Shown here: positions 14,654 through 22,527 of the stretch, one piece after another
Numbering within the stretch: position 1 is the first letter of the stretch
Layout of the letters: each line of letters begins with the position of its first letter
IMG/VR virus record: IMGVR_UViG_3300037131_000096
Location: 1 to 29,611 of that record
Strand: one strand, 5' to 3'
Length of the DNA stretch: 29,611 nucleotides
Origin: a virus
Translations under genes and position numbers: made by a program
The notes under the pieces: model-generated
Database searches by the model: none
The model's input: the letters and a program-made list of their open reading frames with translations, nothing else
Told to the model about the DNA's origin: nothing

Positions 14654-16186
14654 TTAGACGGGGATGTTCTGGGCGACCGAGTACTGCACGACGTTGATGA
14701 GCGTGAACTCGGCGTAGGGCGAGAACCGCACTGAGACCGTCGCCAGGAGCTGGCAGGCCGCGAGTGTCGTCGGCGTGTTCACCTGCGGCCCCGTGTTCAC
14801 GCTGAAGGCCTGCTCAGCCGTGGTGCCGTACAGGGCTCCCTGCTGCCAGAGGTCCTGGCAGACGCCGGCGAGCGCTCCGTTAAAAGCACTGATCAGGTGA
14901 CCCTGTCCGTCGATTTGCTGGAAAGCGAACGGCGCCGCGGCATTGTTGAGCAGGTTGACGATCGCCATCCGCATGCGTCCGAAGTTGGCCGGGACCCACT
15001 GCGGGTTCGTCGAGAAGCTGACGTAGCCGTAGAGCTTGATGAGCCCGTTCATATTGCGGATGACGCTGACGCCTGCCGAGTTCAAGTTGCCGCGGTCGGA
15101 CTCGACGTAGTTGTTGGTGACGCCGATGGCGTAAGCCGAGACGCCGTTGTTGCCCGCGGCCGGTACGCCAGCGTTGTTGTTCTGGTCGCTAGATGCGATA
15201 AGGGCTGCGACCAGAGCCGATGGCGGCACGGTCCGGGTAGCCGCCACCGGCGAAGCTGTCGTCGACGTGGCGGCGATGCCGGGGATGATGACCCACGGGG
15301 CGAGGAACATGCCGAAGGAGCCGTCACCGGTGGTGATGCTGGCAACCGCAGTCTCGATGGTGGATGCCGAGGAAGAGTCGGCATCGTCGCAAAGCGCAAA
15401 GCGGTTGTTCAACAGGGAGCCCGAGGCTGAGTCAAGAGCGCCGGCGTGAGCGATGAGGGCTCCCCAGCCCACAGCCGTGGTGTGCCCAGGTGCGGAGACC
15501 TGGCCAGGACCGAGGTTGTCGAGGAAAGCCACCAGGCCGGCCGTCCATTGCGCCTCGACCACGTCGGCGAGGTCGTCCGCGCCGGCGGCGAGGGGCGTGG
15601 CAGCGAGAACGGCGGGGTTGTTGTTCGGGGCCACGGTGACCGAGCCGTCGTTGACGATCGTGAAGGGGAACGCCCACGGAGTGGCGCCGGCGAGGTTGGT
15701 CGCCCACGTCACGGCGTCGGCCGGCACGAACAGGTTCGGGCTGACCCAGGACTGGCCCGTCAAGGGAATGGCGATCGTGATGACGTAGCTGTTGGTCGGG
15801 ACACCGGCGGCGACCGCTACGGTGCACGAGTTGCCCCACACACCGGCGCCGTTGGCGGTGACGGTGAGGGTGCTCACCGCCGAATGGTCCTTCAGGATGA
15901 GCGTGGCGTTGACGGCGCTGGGGCCGACGATGCGGCTTACGTAGGCGAGCACGCCGCCGTCGTGAAAGTACTCGTCCAAGGAGTCGTAGAGCATCGTGTA
16001 ACCGGTGCGGGTCCCGAGGAAGTTGGCATAGTCGGTCATCGATGTGATCGGGACTGCTGTACCGACAGGACCCTGCGCGGCCTCACCGGTGACGAACCAC
16101 GTCCCGGTCGATGGGGCGGCAGAGGGTGACGGAGCGGCGGCGGCTATGTCGACATAGACACCAGGGGCGGTGGGGACTGGGCTCAT
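14654..16186 (-). CDS. Tail sheath protein
   Basis: The 510-residue protein starts with PTAPGVYVDIAAAAPSPSAA and then WFVTGEAAQGPVGTAVPITS. This is the sheath N-terminus with the G.YV and GP.G.P..I.S motifs. It continues with a helical DYANFLGTRTGYTMLYDSLD segment and ends with FTLINVVQYSVAQNIPV, the strand that reaches into neighbouring subunits. Length is in the usual 400-650 range. ATG 16186 overlaps the preceding stop (ATGA) and has an AGGAGGAAGAG ribosome site, suggesting high expression. Its presence defines the phage as contractile-tailed. Confidence 0.95.
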   Translation of the reverse strand: MSPVPTAPGVYVDIAAAAPSPSAAPSTGTWFVTGEAAQGPVGTAVPITSMTDYANFLGTRTGYTMLYDSLDEYFHDGGVLAYVSRIVGPSAVNATLILKDHSAVSTLTVTANGAGVWGNSCTVAVAAGVPTNSYVITIAIPLTGQSWVSPNLFVPADAVTWATNLAGATPWAFPFTIVNDGSVTVAPNNNPAVLAATPLAAGADDLADVVEAQWTAGLVAFLDNLGPGQVSAPGHTTAVGWGALIAHAGALDSASGSLLNNRFALCDDADSSSASTIETAVASITTGDGSFGMFLAPWVIIPGIAATSTTASPVAATRTVPPSALVAALIASSDQNNNAGVPAAGNNGVSAYAIGVTNNYVESDRGNLNSAGVSVIRNMNGLIKLYGYVSFSTNPQWVPANFGRMRMAIVNLLNNAAAPFAFQQIDGQGHLISAFNGALAGVCQDLWQQGALYGTTAEQAFSVNTGPQVNTPTTLAACQLLATVSVRFSPYAEFTLINVVQYSVAQNIPV

Positions 16187-16410
16187 GATTTCTCTTCCTC
16201 CTGGCTTTGGGCCGCGGGACGCGGGGGCGCGGGCTGGGGCTTCACGAATGCGACGGCTTCACTGGTCGCGACGAGACGGAGCTGGCCCTCCGCTATCTGG
16301 CCGCGGTGGCGCTCTGAGTCGGCGATCTCGGCGACTTCGCCGGGGTGGAGATGGCGACCATCATCGAGGCAGACGGCATAGGTGACGGTGTTGACGACGC
16401 GGACGGTCAC
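16183..16410 (-). CDS. Small protein preceding the sheath gene, unknown function
   Basis: The 75-residue product begins MTVRVVNTVTYAVCLDDGRH and continues LHPGEVAEIADSERHRGQ, a small beta-type module common in phage tail/neck operons. It ends with a Pro-rich, then Glu-rich tail (KPQPAPPRPAAQSQEEEKS). The start is GTG 16410 with a CAGGAG ribosome site. It overlaps the sheath start by 4 bases. I do not recognise a defined function. Position suggests a tail assembly or neck-associated role. Confidence 0.75.
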   Translation of the reverse strand: MTVRVVNTVTYAVCLDDGRHLHPGEVAEIADSERHRGQIAEGQLRLVATSEAVAFVKPQPAPPRPAAQSQEEEKS

Positions 16411-16454
16411 GAAGTTCTCCTGTTCGGCTTTGGAAAGTTGGAGTGAGCAGGTAC

Positions 16455-17090
16455 TTAGGAGGCTTCTTGCTCCACGGTGATGCCGATGGTCTCGACGTCG
16501 CCCTCTGCGGCAGGTGCCAGCACCGAAGGCGTCGGGATGCCACCGAAGGGGCTCATGACATTGGCGACCGTGATGCCGAAACGGGCGATCGTGGTCATGC
16601 GCCAGTACGTCGACGAGCGGCCTTCGCTAGCGACGTTGTAGCCGTGCCACTTGGTGATCTCGGCGAAACCGCCCAGCGATGGGTTCTGGGCGATGGCTCC
16701 TATGACAGCGGCGGCGTAGGCGTTGCCGACGGCCCTCGACTCGTTGAAGTCCTGCGTACCCCCGAAGAACACGCTCACGCGGGCGTCGAAGGTGGCTCGG
16801 GTCGCGCCCTGGCCCGTCCCAACGCTTACCTTGCGTTCCGGCACGCCGATGGTGCCCGGCACGATGACCATGCACTGCGAGGTCTTGGCGGCTATCGCGC
16901 GCTCAGTGGGCTGGTAGAGGTAGGACTGGGGAACGGACAGCACAGGCGCTCCGAGCTGGCGGTTGATCTCGGCGATGTAGCTCGGCAACCATTCCTCGAG
17001 CGTGCGGATCATGGCTACTTCGACTGAGCCACCCATGTAGAGCGGCCCGAAGGCGTCCGGCAGGTAGGAAAGGTTCCAGTCGATCGTCAT
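16455..17090 (-). CDS. Probable tail terminator or neck protein
   Basis: The 211-residue protein starts at ATG 17090, overlapping the preceding stop by 4 bases (ATGA). The open frame continues upstream for 70 arginine-rich codons, which are shadow of the preceding gene. It has SYLYQPTERAIAAKTSQCM, VPGTIGVPERKVSVGTGQGA and a C-terminal alpha-beta part with FGGIPTPSVLAP. Genes in this position, between the gpG/gpS-type completion protein and the sheath, usually encode the tail terminator that caps the tube and joins it to the head. The assignment is by position; no clear signature is seen. Confidence 0.72.
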   Translation of the reverse strand: MTIDWNLSYLPDAFGPLYMGGSVEVAMIRTLEEWLPSYIAEINRQLGAPVLSVPQSYLYQPTERAIAAKTSQCMVIVPGTIGVPERKVSVGTGQGATRATFDARVSVFFGGTQDFNESRAVGNAYAAAVIGAIAQNPSLGGFAEITKWHGYNVASEGRSSTYWRMTTIARFGITVANVMSPFGGIPTPSVLAPAAEGDVETIGITVEQEAS

Positions 17091-17593
17091 GCGCCCACCA
17101 GAGCGACAGCCTCGGCGCCTTCGAGCAGCCAGCCCTCGAGGATGCCGGCCCATTCGAGTGCAGCTCCGTCGGTGGCCATGTCGACGATCTTGCGCTGTGG
17201 GGGCCAGCCCGCGCCCGAGGCGTGCAAGCGGAAGCCACCCGTCTGGTGCCAGTGGGCGTAGGGGACGGTGGTCAACATGGCGATCGAGAACGGCGTCCAT
17301 TCCTCGACGGCTCCGGCGCCACCAGCGAGAGAAGCCTGCATCACGCCGGTGTCGACGAGGATCTGGTCATAGTTGGTGTTCTGCCGCGCCCAGGAACCCG
17401 TCATCGAGATGGTTGACTCAGCCAGCGGCAGCCACCCGGGCCCGTTGCTGGCGAAGCGACGGCTCTCGATCGAGTGGAAGGACTCAATGATGGCGCCGAA
17501 GGCAGGCGTCCAGTCGGATGCCCTGTCCGCCATGCCGCTCAGGAGATCCTGAAGGGCAGCGCCACCTTCGAGGGGTTCGTAGCCGACGGACAT
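17087..17593 (-). CDS. Phage virion morphogenesis protein (Mu gpG / P2 gpS-like tail completion)
   Basis: The 168-residue protein shows the pattern of the virion morphogenesis family. A helical N-terminus is followed by FASNGPGWLPLAESTI (the 'W.PLA.ST' motif), ILVDTGVMQASLAGG (the 'L..TG.L..SL' motif), YAHWHQTGG and WPPQRKIVDM (the 'H..G...P.R' motif). It is expected to complete the tail-proximal side of the neck. Its ATG immediately follows the stop of the upstream gene. There is only a weak purine site, consistent with translational coupling. Confidence 0.82.
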   Translation of the reverse strand: MSVGYEPLEGGAALQDLLSGMADRASDWTPAFGAIIESFHSIESRRFASNGPGWLPLAESTISMTGSWARQNTNYDQILVDTGVMQASLAGGAGAVEEWTPFSIAMLTTVPYAHWHQTGGFRLHASGAGWPPQRKIVDMATDGAALEWAGILEGWLLEGAEAVALVGA

Positions 17594-18283
17594 CTAACTT
17601 TTCGCCCAGTTCGAGAGCATCGCTGTTATCTGCAGCTCAATCTCGTCCAGGTTCATTTCCTTGCGAGACTGCGGCTCCATGTCGAGGATGATCATCTTGG
17701 CGGCCACGTAGCGGCAGAGCCGTTGCAGGTCAGCGGGGATGGCGACGGTGTAGCCGCCCCCGTAGTTGATGACGATGTTCGTGCCTTCAGGGGCAAACGT
17801 GCCGAGACGAAGGCGGCATTCACCCGTGTCCGGGTGAGGCCCCATGCCTTCGAGGGAACTCGTCTGAACCTGGATCTGTGACCCGAAGGTGAGATCCAGG
17901 GTGATCGAGTTCACGCTGTAGGTCCACAGGTCGGCATAGTGCGGAGCCGTCTGGTCCACCCAGAACTTACGGACGAGGTTGTCGGTCTGGTAAGCCGCCG
18001 CCTGAGACAAGCCCAACGATCCGTAGATGTCGAGCGGGCTGTCGGAGCTGGCCCCGTACTCGTTGGGGTCGATCCCGAAGAGCCTGTGGCTTTCTGTCAA
18101 ATTGTTGAAGGGCGCCAGGCGGCGGCCTACCGACGACTCGATGAAGGCGGTCGCCTCCACGAGAACTTGTGAGAGTGCCATCGGGTCCGACGCGGGCGCG
18201 TCCTCGCACAGCGACGGGAAGAACAGCTGGAACTGACCAGCCGTCGCTAGTGCGGGCGGGATCGTGCTGACGAGATCGGACAC
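17594..18283 (-). CDS. Head-tail connector (adaptor) protein
   Basis: The 229-residue product is mainly helical at the N-terminus (ALSQVLVEATAFIESSVGRR, typical of connector proteins). Its centre is beta-rich (WTYSVNSITLDLTFGSQIQV) and it ends with IPADLQRLCRYVAAKMIILD and a final helix. This is the HK97 gp6/SPP1 gp15 connector layout with an additional domain. It binds the bottom of the portal. The start is GTG 18283. No strong ribosome site is present in the 12-base gap, so coupling to the previous gene is likely. Confidence 0.8.
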   Translation of the reverse strand: MSDLVSTIPPALATAGQFQLFFPSLCEDAPASDPMALSQVLVEATAFIESSVGRRLAPFNNLTESHRLFGIDPNEYGASSDSPLDIYGSLGLSQAAAYQTDNLVRKFWVDQTAPHYADLWTYSVNSITLDLTFGSQIQVQTSSLEGMGPHPDTGECRLRLGTFAPEGTNIVINYGGGYTVAIPADLQRLCRYVAAKMIILDMEPQSRKEMNLDEIELQITAMLSNWAKS

Positions 18284-18295
18284 GACGGGCGCGAG

Positions 18296-18916
18296 CTAAC
18301 CGAGCCCGACTTCGGGGAACCCGTCAGGTGCCGGCTCGGCCTCGACCTCTACGGCCGCAGTCTCGGCGATGGTCGCTGGCGGCAGTCCCTCTTCTGCTTG
18401 CAGCTCGCGCTCGTACTCGGCGTCCTCGGGCCACTTGGCCACCTCGTCCACCTCAGCGAAGGGAGAAGGCTGTGTGGTGCCCGGAACTGGCGGCAGTGGC
18501 TGGACCTCGGCGAACTCGCCGGTGGTCACGGTGCTTTGGGGCGTGTTGGTGATAGGGATACCGCAGGCTGGGCACTTCAGCACAGCCGAGACCGGCAGAA
18601 CTTCGCCGTCGATCAGGACGCGCTGGGGGGCGTTGCGGATGGGAATGTCGGCCGCGAGCGGCTGAACTTCGACAAACTCGCCGGTAGTCGCGACGGTGTG
18701 GTGCTCGCCGGGGACGACGATGTTGGACACGACGGCATAGGACTCGTTCGGACCGGGACCGCCGGTCTGCACCGGACCGTCGGGATAGGTGGTCGCGACG
18801 CCCTCGGGCACGTCAGGGGTGGGAATGACGGTCGGGAGCGGCTGAACTTCGGTGTTCGTGATCTCGTCGTCGGTCACGACGGTATAAGGCGCGTCAGGGG
18901 TGGGAATGACGGTCAT
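18296..18916 (-). CDS. Pro/Val/Thr-rich repeat protein of the head module, unknown function
   Basis: The 206-residue protein is acidic and low in complexity, and built from imperfect repeats. EVQPLP or EVQPLA appears three times, each after a T(T)GEF- or TDDEI-like segment, and the 'VIPTPD.P' motif recurs (VIPTPDAP, VIPTPDVP, DIPIRNAP). A single CPACG sits in the middle, so two cysteines only. The C-terminal third is Glu/Ala-rich. ATG 18916 overlaps the preceding stop (ATGA). It could be a flexible head fibre or capsid-surface protein. I do not recognise a family. Confidence 0.65.
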   Translation of the reverse strand: MTVIPTPDAPYTVVTDDEITNTEVQPLPTVIPTPDVPEGVATTYPDGPVQTGGPGPNESYAVVSNIVVPGEHHTVATTGEFVEVQPLAADIPIRNAPQRVLIDGEVLPVSAVLKCPACGIPITNTPQSTVTTGEFAEVQPLPPVPGTTQPSPFAEVDEVAKWPEDAEYERELQAEEGLPPATIAETAAVEVEAEPAPDGFPEVGLG

Positions 18917-19191
18917 TTGCGTGGTCCTCTCTTGACTGCGGTCGGTTCAGGTTGTGTGAGCGCGTCGAGCTCTTCCTCGCTCAGCGACGCCAGGTCGTCC
19001 TCCGGTGCCATACCGTTCGGCAGGTCCTCCGGGTTGTCAGCGTGGAATGACGGGATGAACTCGGTCGGTGCGGGCTCGGCGTCACCGAACGGGCTGCGCT
19101 TGACGCGCCCGAGAACGATGGCCATATCGGCCGCTTGGGGTGAGATGGTGCCCGGCGCTTTCGCGAACGGGCTGAGTTTGGTTCCTGACAT
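18913..19191 (-). CDS. Small acidic protein downstream of the major capsid gene
   Basis: The 92-residue product begins MSGTKLSPFAKAPGTISPQA. It has a strongly acidic C-terminal half (NPEDLPNGMAPEDDLASLSE) and a basic end (VKRGPRK). I choose ATG 19191, which has AAAAGGAG 5 bases upstream, over the longer open frame whose first 52 codons run through the hairpin and into the capsid gene. It lies in the place of decoration proteins but shows no decoration-protein signature. Function unknown. Confidence 0.72.
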   Translation of the reverse strand: MSGTKLSPFAKAPGTISPQAADMAIVLGRVKRSPFGDAEPAPTEFIPSFHADNPEDLPNGMAPEDDLASLSEEELDALTQPEPTAVKRGPRK

Positions 19192-19211
19192 GCGTGCTCC
19201 TTTTGTCGAGG

Positions 19212-19266
19212 GCAAGAGAGGGATGCCGGGGTGAATGGAGGACAAGCCCCCGGCATCCCCTCTTGC
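19212..19266 (-). terminator. Long hairpin after the major capsid gene
   Basis: A 19-bp stem with a single bulged A (19212-19231 with 19248-19266) encloses a 16-base loop, and the capsid stop at 19278 is 11 bases away. No U tract follows on the minus strand. It could therefore stabilise the capsid mRNA 3' end or give partial termination rather than act as a full terminator. Confidence 0.65.
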
Positions 19267-19277
19267 TCGCGGCGGGA

Positions 19278-20711
19278 CTAGGTGGCCAGCGTCGCTACGG
19301 CGTTGGTGGCTCGGGCCATGAACTGCGGGGCACGCACCGCGAGGCACGTGTCGGCGACGAAGGCGAAGGGCAGGCTGTCCGGGCTGGCTGTGGTCGGGTA
19401 GACGTCCACCGTCTGCATCTCACGCACGTAAGGCCGGATGATGAAGTCCGGGTCACGCGGCAGGAGGTAGATGTTTCGCTGGCCCGTGAGGGGCGGCGTC
19501 AGTCCGGTGTTCGTGCCGACATAGGCGGCCGGGTAGGTCGCGGGCACGGTCGAACCGTTCTGCGGGACCAGGGTGACGCCGGTGTCGACTATCGACGTGG
19601 TCGGGATCGGCGTGATGTTGTCCGACTGCAGCCCGACGTTGGCGTCCACGTACCCGAGCAGCGTCTCGGTGCCGGTCGTGGCCGACTCCCAGACCTTGTA
19701 CAGGACGGCAGAGAGCGACTGACCGAGCTGGGTCACTGTCGGAGGCGTGAAGGACAAGGTCGCGACGTTCGTGTTCGTGCCGGAGGGGATGACCTGCTCG
19801 ACTTCGGCTGACGCTGTGATCTCGCCGAATCGGGCAATTATGGCGCTGACCTTGTAAAACCGGTTCGTGCTGGCGGTGATGAATCCGCCGGTCGTCGCGG
19901 TCGTGGCCGTCACGGCGCCCATCACGTTCGTGCGCGGGTTGACGAACGACGACTTGATGAAGGGCACGTTGCGGTAGCTCGGCACGATGAGGCCTGCTGC
20001 CACTTCAACGTTCGTGATCCCACCGCCGTCGGCAGCGATGAATCGCTGTTGGTTGGTGAGCAGCTGGGCGACCTTCGAGTTCACGGCCGAGTCAACGAGG
20101 AAGAAGTAGTCGTTGCCCCCGTCGGGGTAGGCAGCCGCGTTCGCTTCCACCATCTCGATCAGCTGGTCGAAGATGGTCAGGTCGACGGCGCCTGCGGTGA
20201 CGCCTGCGGTACCGGCCCAGTTGATGACGTTCGGCGCTGTGCCCGTCACCTGGGACACGAGCGTGTCCAGACCGTCGAACTGGGGATAGGGGCCGTTCAG
20301 CGTGGAGGCGGCGTTGCCCCAGAGCAGGCCGGTCTCGACGTCCCATTCGAGACCGCGTGCGGCGCCCTCGATTTCCTTCGCGCGCAAGGACCCGATGAGG
20401 TCGGCCGTGACCGCCTCGGCGTAGCCGGTGACCCCACCGACCGACTGCAGGTTCTTGATCGTGAAGCTGTACTGGTTGTAGGTCGACGTGGAGATGGGGC
20501 GAGCGCCGCCGTCAGTCACGAAGCCACCAGCTGCTACCTGTGAGCGCTGGTTGAAGTTGTAAATGGTCGAGCCCCAGCGGATGGACGGGAGCACGCGCAC
20601 CAGGGGCGCATAGCGACGCTGCAGCTCTTGAACTACAGGGTCGATCTGCTTCTGGATCAGCGCTGCCGCGCCCGAGGCGCTGAGGACGGCCTCGGTGAGT
20701 TCAGTGGCCAT
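19278..20711 (-). CDS. Major capsid protein (HK97 fold) with inserted beta domain
   Basis: The 477-residue protein follows the protease/scaffold gene. The N-terminus (about 1-60) is helical, with a long E-loop-like stretch (RSQVAAGGFVTDGG). The P-domain helix region follows (LTIFDQLIEMVEANAAAYPD, then FFLVDSAVNSKVAQLL), and GLIVPSYRNVPFIKSSF is the A-domain 'G.PV' strand region. Residues about 264-395 form an Ig/FN3-like insert (FYKVSAIIARFGEITASAEV, AVLYKVWESATTGTETLLGY) that splits the A domain before the final LPRDPDFIIRPYVREMQTVD strand. ATG 20711 has a GAAAGGACC ribosome site. The insertion would be displayed on the capsid surface. Confidence 0.9.
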   Translation of the reverse strand: MATELTEAVLSASGAAALIQKQIDPVVQELQRRYAPLVRVLPSIRWGSTIYNFNQRSQVAAGGFVTDGGARPISTSTYNQYSFTIKNLQSVGGVTGYAEAVTADLIGSLRAKEIEGAARGLEWDVETGLLWGNAASTLNGPYPQFDGLDTLVSQVTGTAPNVINWAGTAGVTAGAVDLTIFDQLIEMVEANAAAYPDGGNDYFFLVDSAVNSKVAQLLTNQQRFIAADGGGITNVEVAAGLIVPSYRNVPFIKSSFVNPRTNVMGAVTATTATTGGFITASTNRFYKVSAIIARFGEITASAEVEQVIPSGTNTNVATLSFTPPTVTQLGQSLSAVLYKVWESATTGTETLLGYVDANVGLQSDNITPIPTTSIVDTGVTLVPQNGSTVPATYPAAYVGTNTGLTPPLTGQRNIYLLPRDPDFIIRPYVREMQTVDVYPTTASPDSLPFAFVADTCLAVRAPQFMARATNAVATLAT

Positions 20712-20773
20712 GGTTCATGGTCCTTTCTGTCTGAGAAGGTGTTTGCGAGTGATGGTCGGGCTAGCTGGGCGGG

Positions 20774-21283
20774 CTAGACCGAGGCGCCTTGCGGCAGCAT
20801 CGGGTCAAGGGCGTGGAACAGCGTGTCCTTGAACTCCTCGGTGGTCTGGGCTGCGAGCTTGCGGGCGTCGGACTCAAGGGTGACGCCCTTCATGACTTCG
20901 GCCTTGCCGACGATGCCGCGACGGGTGATGGTGCCCGAACGACGTGCTTCCTCGATGACCTCGGCCTTGGCAGCGGTCTTCATGCTCTCGGCAAAGCGCG
21001 CGAGGTCGGCGAGAGTGACAGGAGCGCCCAAAGCCGCGGCGTCCGCCTCGGCAACGAGCCGCCGGGCCTTGTCGAGCTCAGACTCGACGGGTGCAGCGGC
21101 TGGGACACCTACAAGGGCTTCCAGGACGGCTTCACGAGTGAGCACGGGCTTGGTCTCGGTGACCGAGGCCGCCAGCAGCGCTTGCAGTTCCTCGGTCGTG
21201 TACGTGGTCTTGGCGGGGTCCAGAGAAGCCGCCTGCTCGGAAGTGAGCAGTGCCTTGACTTGCTCCGCGCTGTGATCGGCCAT
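20774..21283 (-). CDS. Internal in-frame scaffold protein (probable separate start)
   Basis: ATG 21283 lies inside the protease gene, in frame, and has a strong ribosome site (AAGAAAGGAAGG at 21289-21300) five bases upstream. The product would be 169 residues: MADHSAEQVKALLTSEQAAS, then mostly helical charged sequence ending PMLPQGASV. This fits a scaffold nested in the protease gene, as with lambda C/Nu3. The open frame is seen; separate translation is an inference. Confidence 0.6.
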   Translation of the reverse strand: MADHSAEQVKALLTSEQAASLDPAKTTYTTEELQALLAASVTETKPVLTREAVLEALVGVPAAAPVESELDKARRLVAEADAAALGAPVTLADLARFAESMKTAAKAEVIEEARRSGTITRRGIVGKAEVMKGVTLESDARKLAAQTTEEFKDTLFHALDPMLPQGASV

Positions 21284-22492
21284 TTGGCCCTTCCTTTCTT
21301 CAGCCGGGGCTTCCTCAGCGCCGGGAACGGGTTGCCCGCACTGCGGGCAGAACAGGGAACCTTGGGGAACGACCACCAAGCCGCACGCGGCGCACTCCAT
21401 GTCGTCGTCGTCTTCGTCGGCAGGTTCGGCGGTCTTCAGTGCATCGATATCGCCGTCGTTGTCCGGGTCGAGCGACAAAAGCCCAGCGAGAGCGGCACGC
21501 GCCATGGCTGCGCCAGCCTTCGGGAGGTCAGACGGATCGTTGATCCAGCCCGACACGTTGATGCAAGCGGCGCCATTGTCGAGCGACGTGGAGGCGTAGG
21601 CCTCAATGACATCGGCGAACTCAGCGCCCAAGCGCTGCAGCGTCTCGTTGAGTTCGAGGCTCTCCTTGGCGATGTCGACGCCGAACTTCTTGCACGCGCT
21701 CTTGATCTTGCCTTTGATGCGGGCGAGCTGGGCGTCTGAGTACTTGGCGGCGTTCTTTGGCTTGTTGATGTACGCCCAGGCCGCTCTGGCTCGAACCTTC
21801 GTGTCGAGCGGGTAGCGCTTTTTCTTATCCTTTTGATAGCCGGGGTCGGCGTATGTCACATCGCCGTAGGGCGCCTTGTCCGCCTCGGCGGTGAACAGAC
21901 CGTCTTCCATCGGGTGACGGAGCTCGGCTTCGAGCAGCGCCAGGACTGAGGGCGTTTCCTCGAGTTCGAGGGTCACCGAGTCCATCGACTCGTAGATCGT
22001 GGCGCCGGTGAGCGCGGCCATCTCGCCGAGCTTGGCGCTGTCGATCTGCGCGGTGGCCATCCCCGGTCGGTGCGTGAAATCGAGGGCCGTCACGTCGAGG
22101 TCGGGCGCCGTCTGGTTGCCGCTGTCGTCGGTGCCAACGTCGCCCACCCAGCTGCCGAAGATGGACACGGTCTTCAGGGCAGAGCGTCCGGACTTGTCAG
22201 GCACGGCCATGGCGGCGACGTCGCGGCCGGCATCGGTCGGGAGGATGTCGGCTTCGAAGTGACCGGCACCGGCGTCGTCCTGGTACACCTTGGTGATCGA
22301 CGCTGCCGTGGCGCGGGTGTCGCCTTCGGCGTTCGCCTTGTGGCTCGTGTGCATCGGGATGACCTGGCCACCGGACAGTCGCCCGTTCATGCGCTCGACG
22401 GCGCGCCCGATGTTCTCCCGGGTGTATTTTCTGCCGTTCTTCGAGACCCCTGGGGCCAGGAAGGTGCCCTTGAGCGTGCCGATTCGAGCCAT
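20774..22492 (-). CDS. Capsid maturation protease fused to DUF6582, zinc ribbon and scaffold domains
   Basis: The 572-residue protein starts at ATG 22492 with AAAGGAG 5 bases upstream. The open frame beyond it is shadow. Residues 1-170 look like a prohead protease: His48 or His51 in MHTSHKANAEGD and Ser110 or Ser114 in LKTVSIFGSWVG are candidate catalytic residues. Residues about 207-272 match the DUF6582 module (YGDVTYADPGYQKDKKKRYP, AWAYINKPKNAAKYS). An acidic DPDNDGDID loop (342-350) resembles a calcium loop. Cys367/370/382/385 form a zinc ribbon, and the last about 170 residues are helical scaffold. It should assemble and mature the capsid encoded immediately downstream. Confidence 0.85.
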   Translation of the reverse strand: MARIGTLKGTFLAPGVSKNGRKYTRENIGRAVERMNGRLSGGQVIPMHTSHKANAEGDTRATAASITKVYQDDAGAGHFEADILPTDAGRDVAAMAVPDKSGRSALKTVSIFGSWVGDVGTDDSGNQTAPDLDVTALDFTHRPGMATAQIDSAKLGEMAALTGATIYESMDSVTLELEETPSVLALLEAELRHPMEDGLFTAEADKAPYGDVTYADPGYQKDKKKRYPLDTKVRARAAWAYINKPKNAAKYSDAQLARIKGKIKSACKKFGVDIAKESLELNETLQRLGAEFADVIEAYASTSLDNGAACINVSGWINDPSDLPKAGAAMARAALAGLLSLDPDNDGDIDALKTAEPADEDDDDMECAACGLVVVPQGSLFCPQCGQPVPGAEEAPAEERKGQMADHSAEQVKALLTSEQAASLDPAKTTYTTEELQALLAASVTETKPVLTREAVLEALVGVPAAAPVESELDKARRLVAEADAAALGAPVTLADLARFAESMKTAAKAEVIEEARRSGTITRRGIVGKAEVMKGVTLESDARKLAAQTTEEFKDTLFHALDPMLPQGASV

Positions 22493-22527
22493 TGAGGCTC
22501 CTTTCGCTAAAGAACTGAGCGGCGTGC

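Noticed and set aside
16455-17300. 281-codon form of the probable tail terminator
   Set aside because: The first 70 codons are an Arg-rich shadow of the upstream gene. ATG 17090 fits the ATGA overlap seen throughout the operon.
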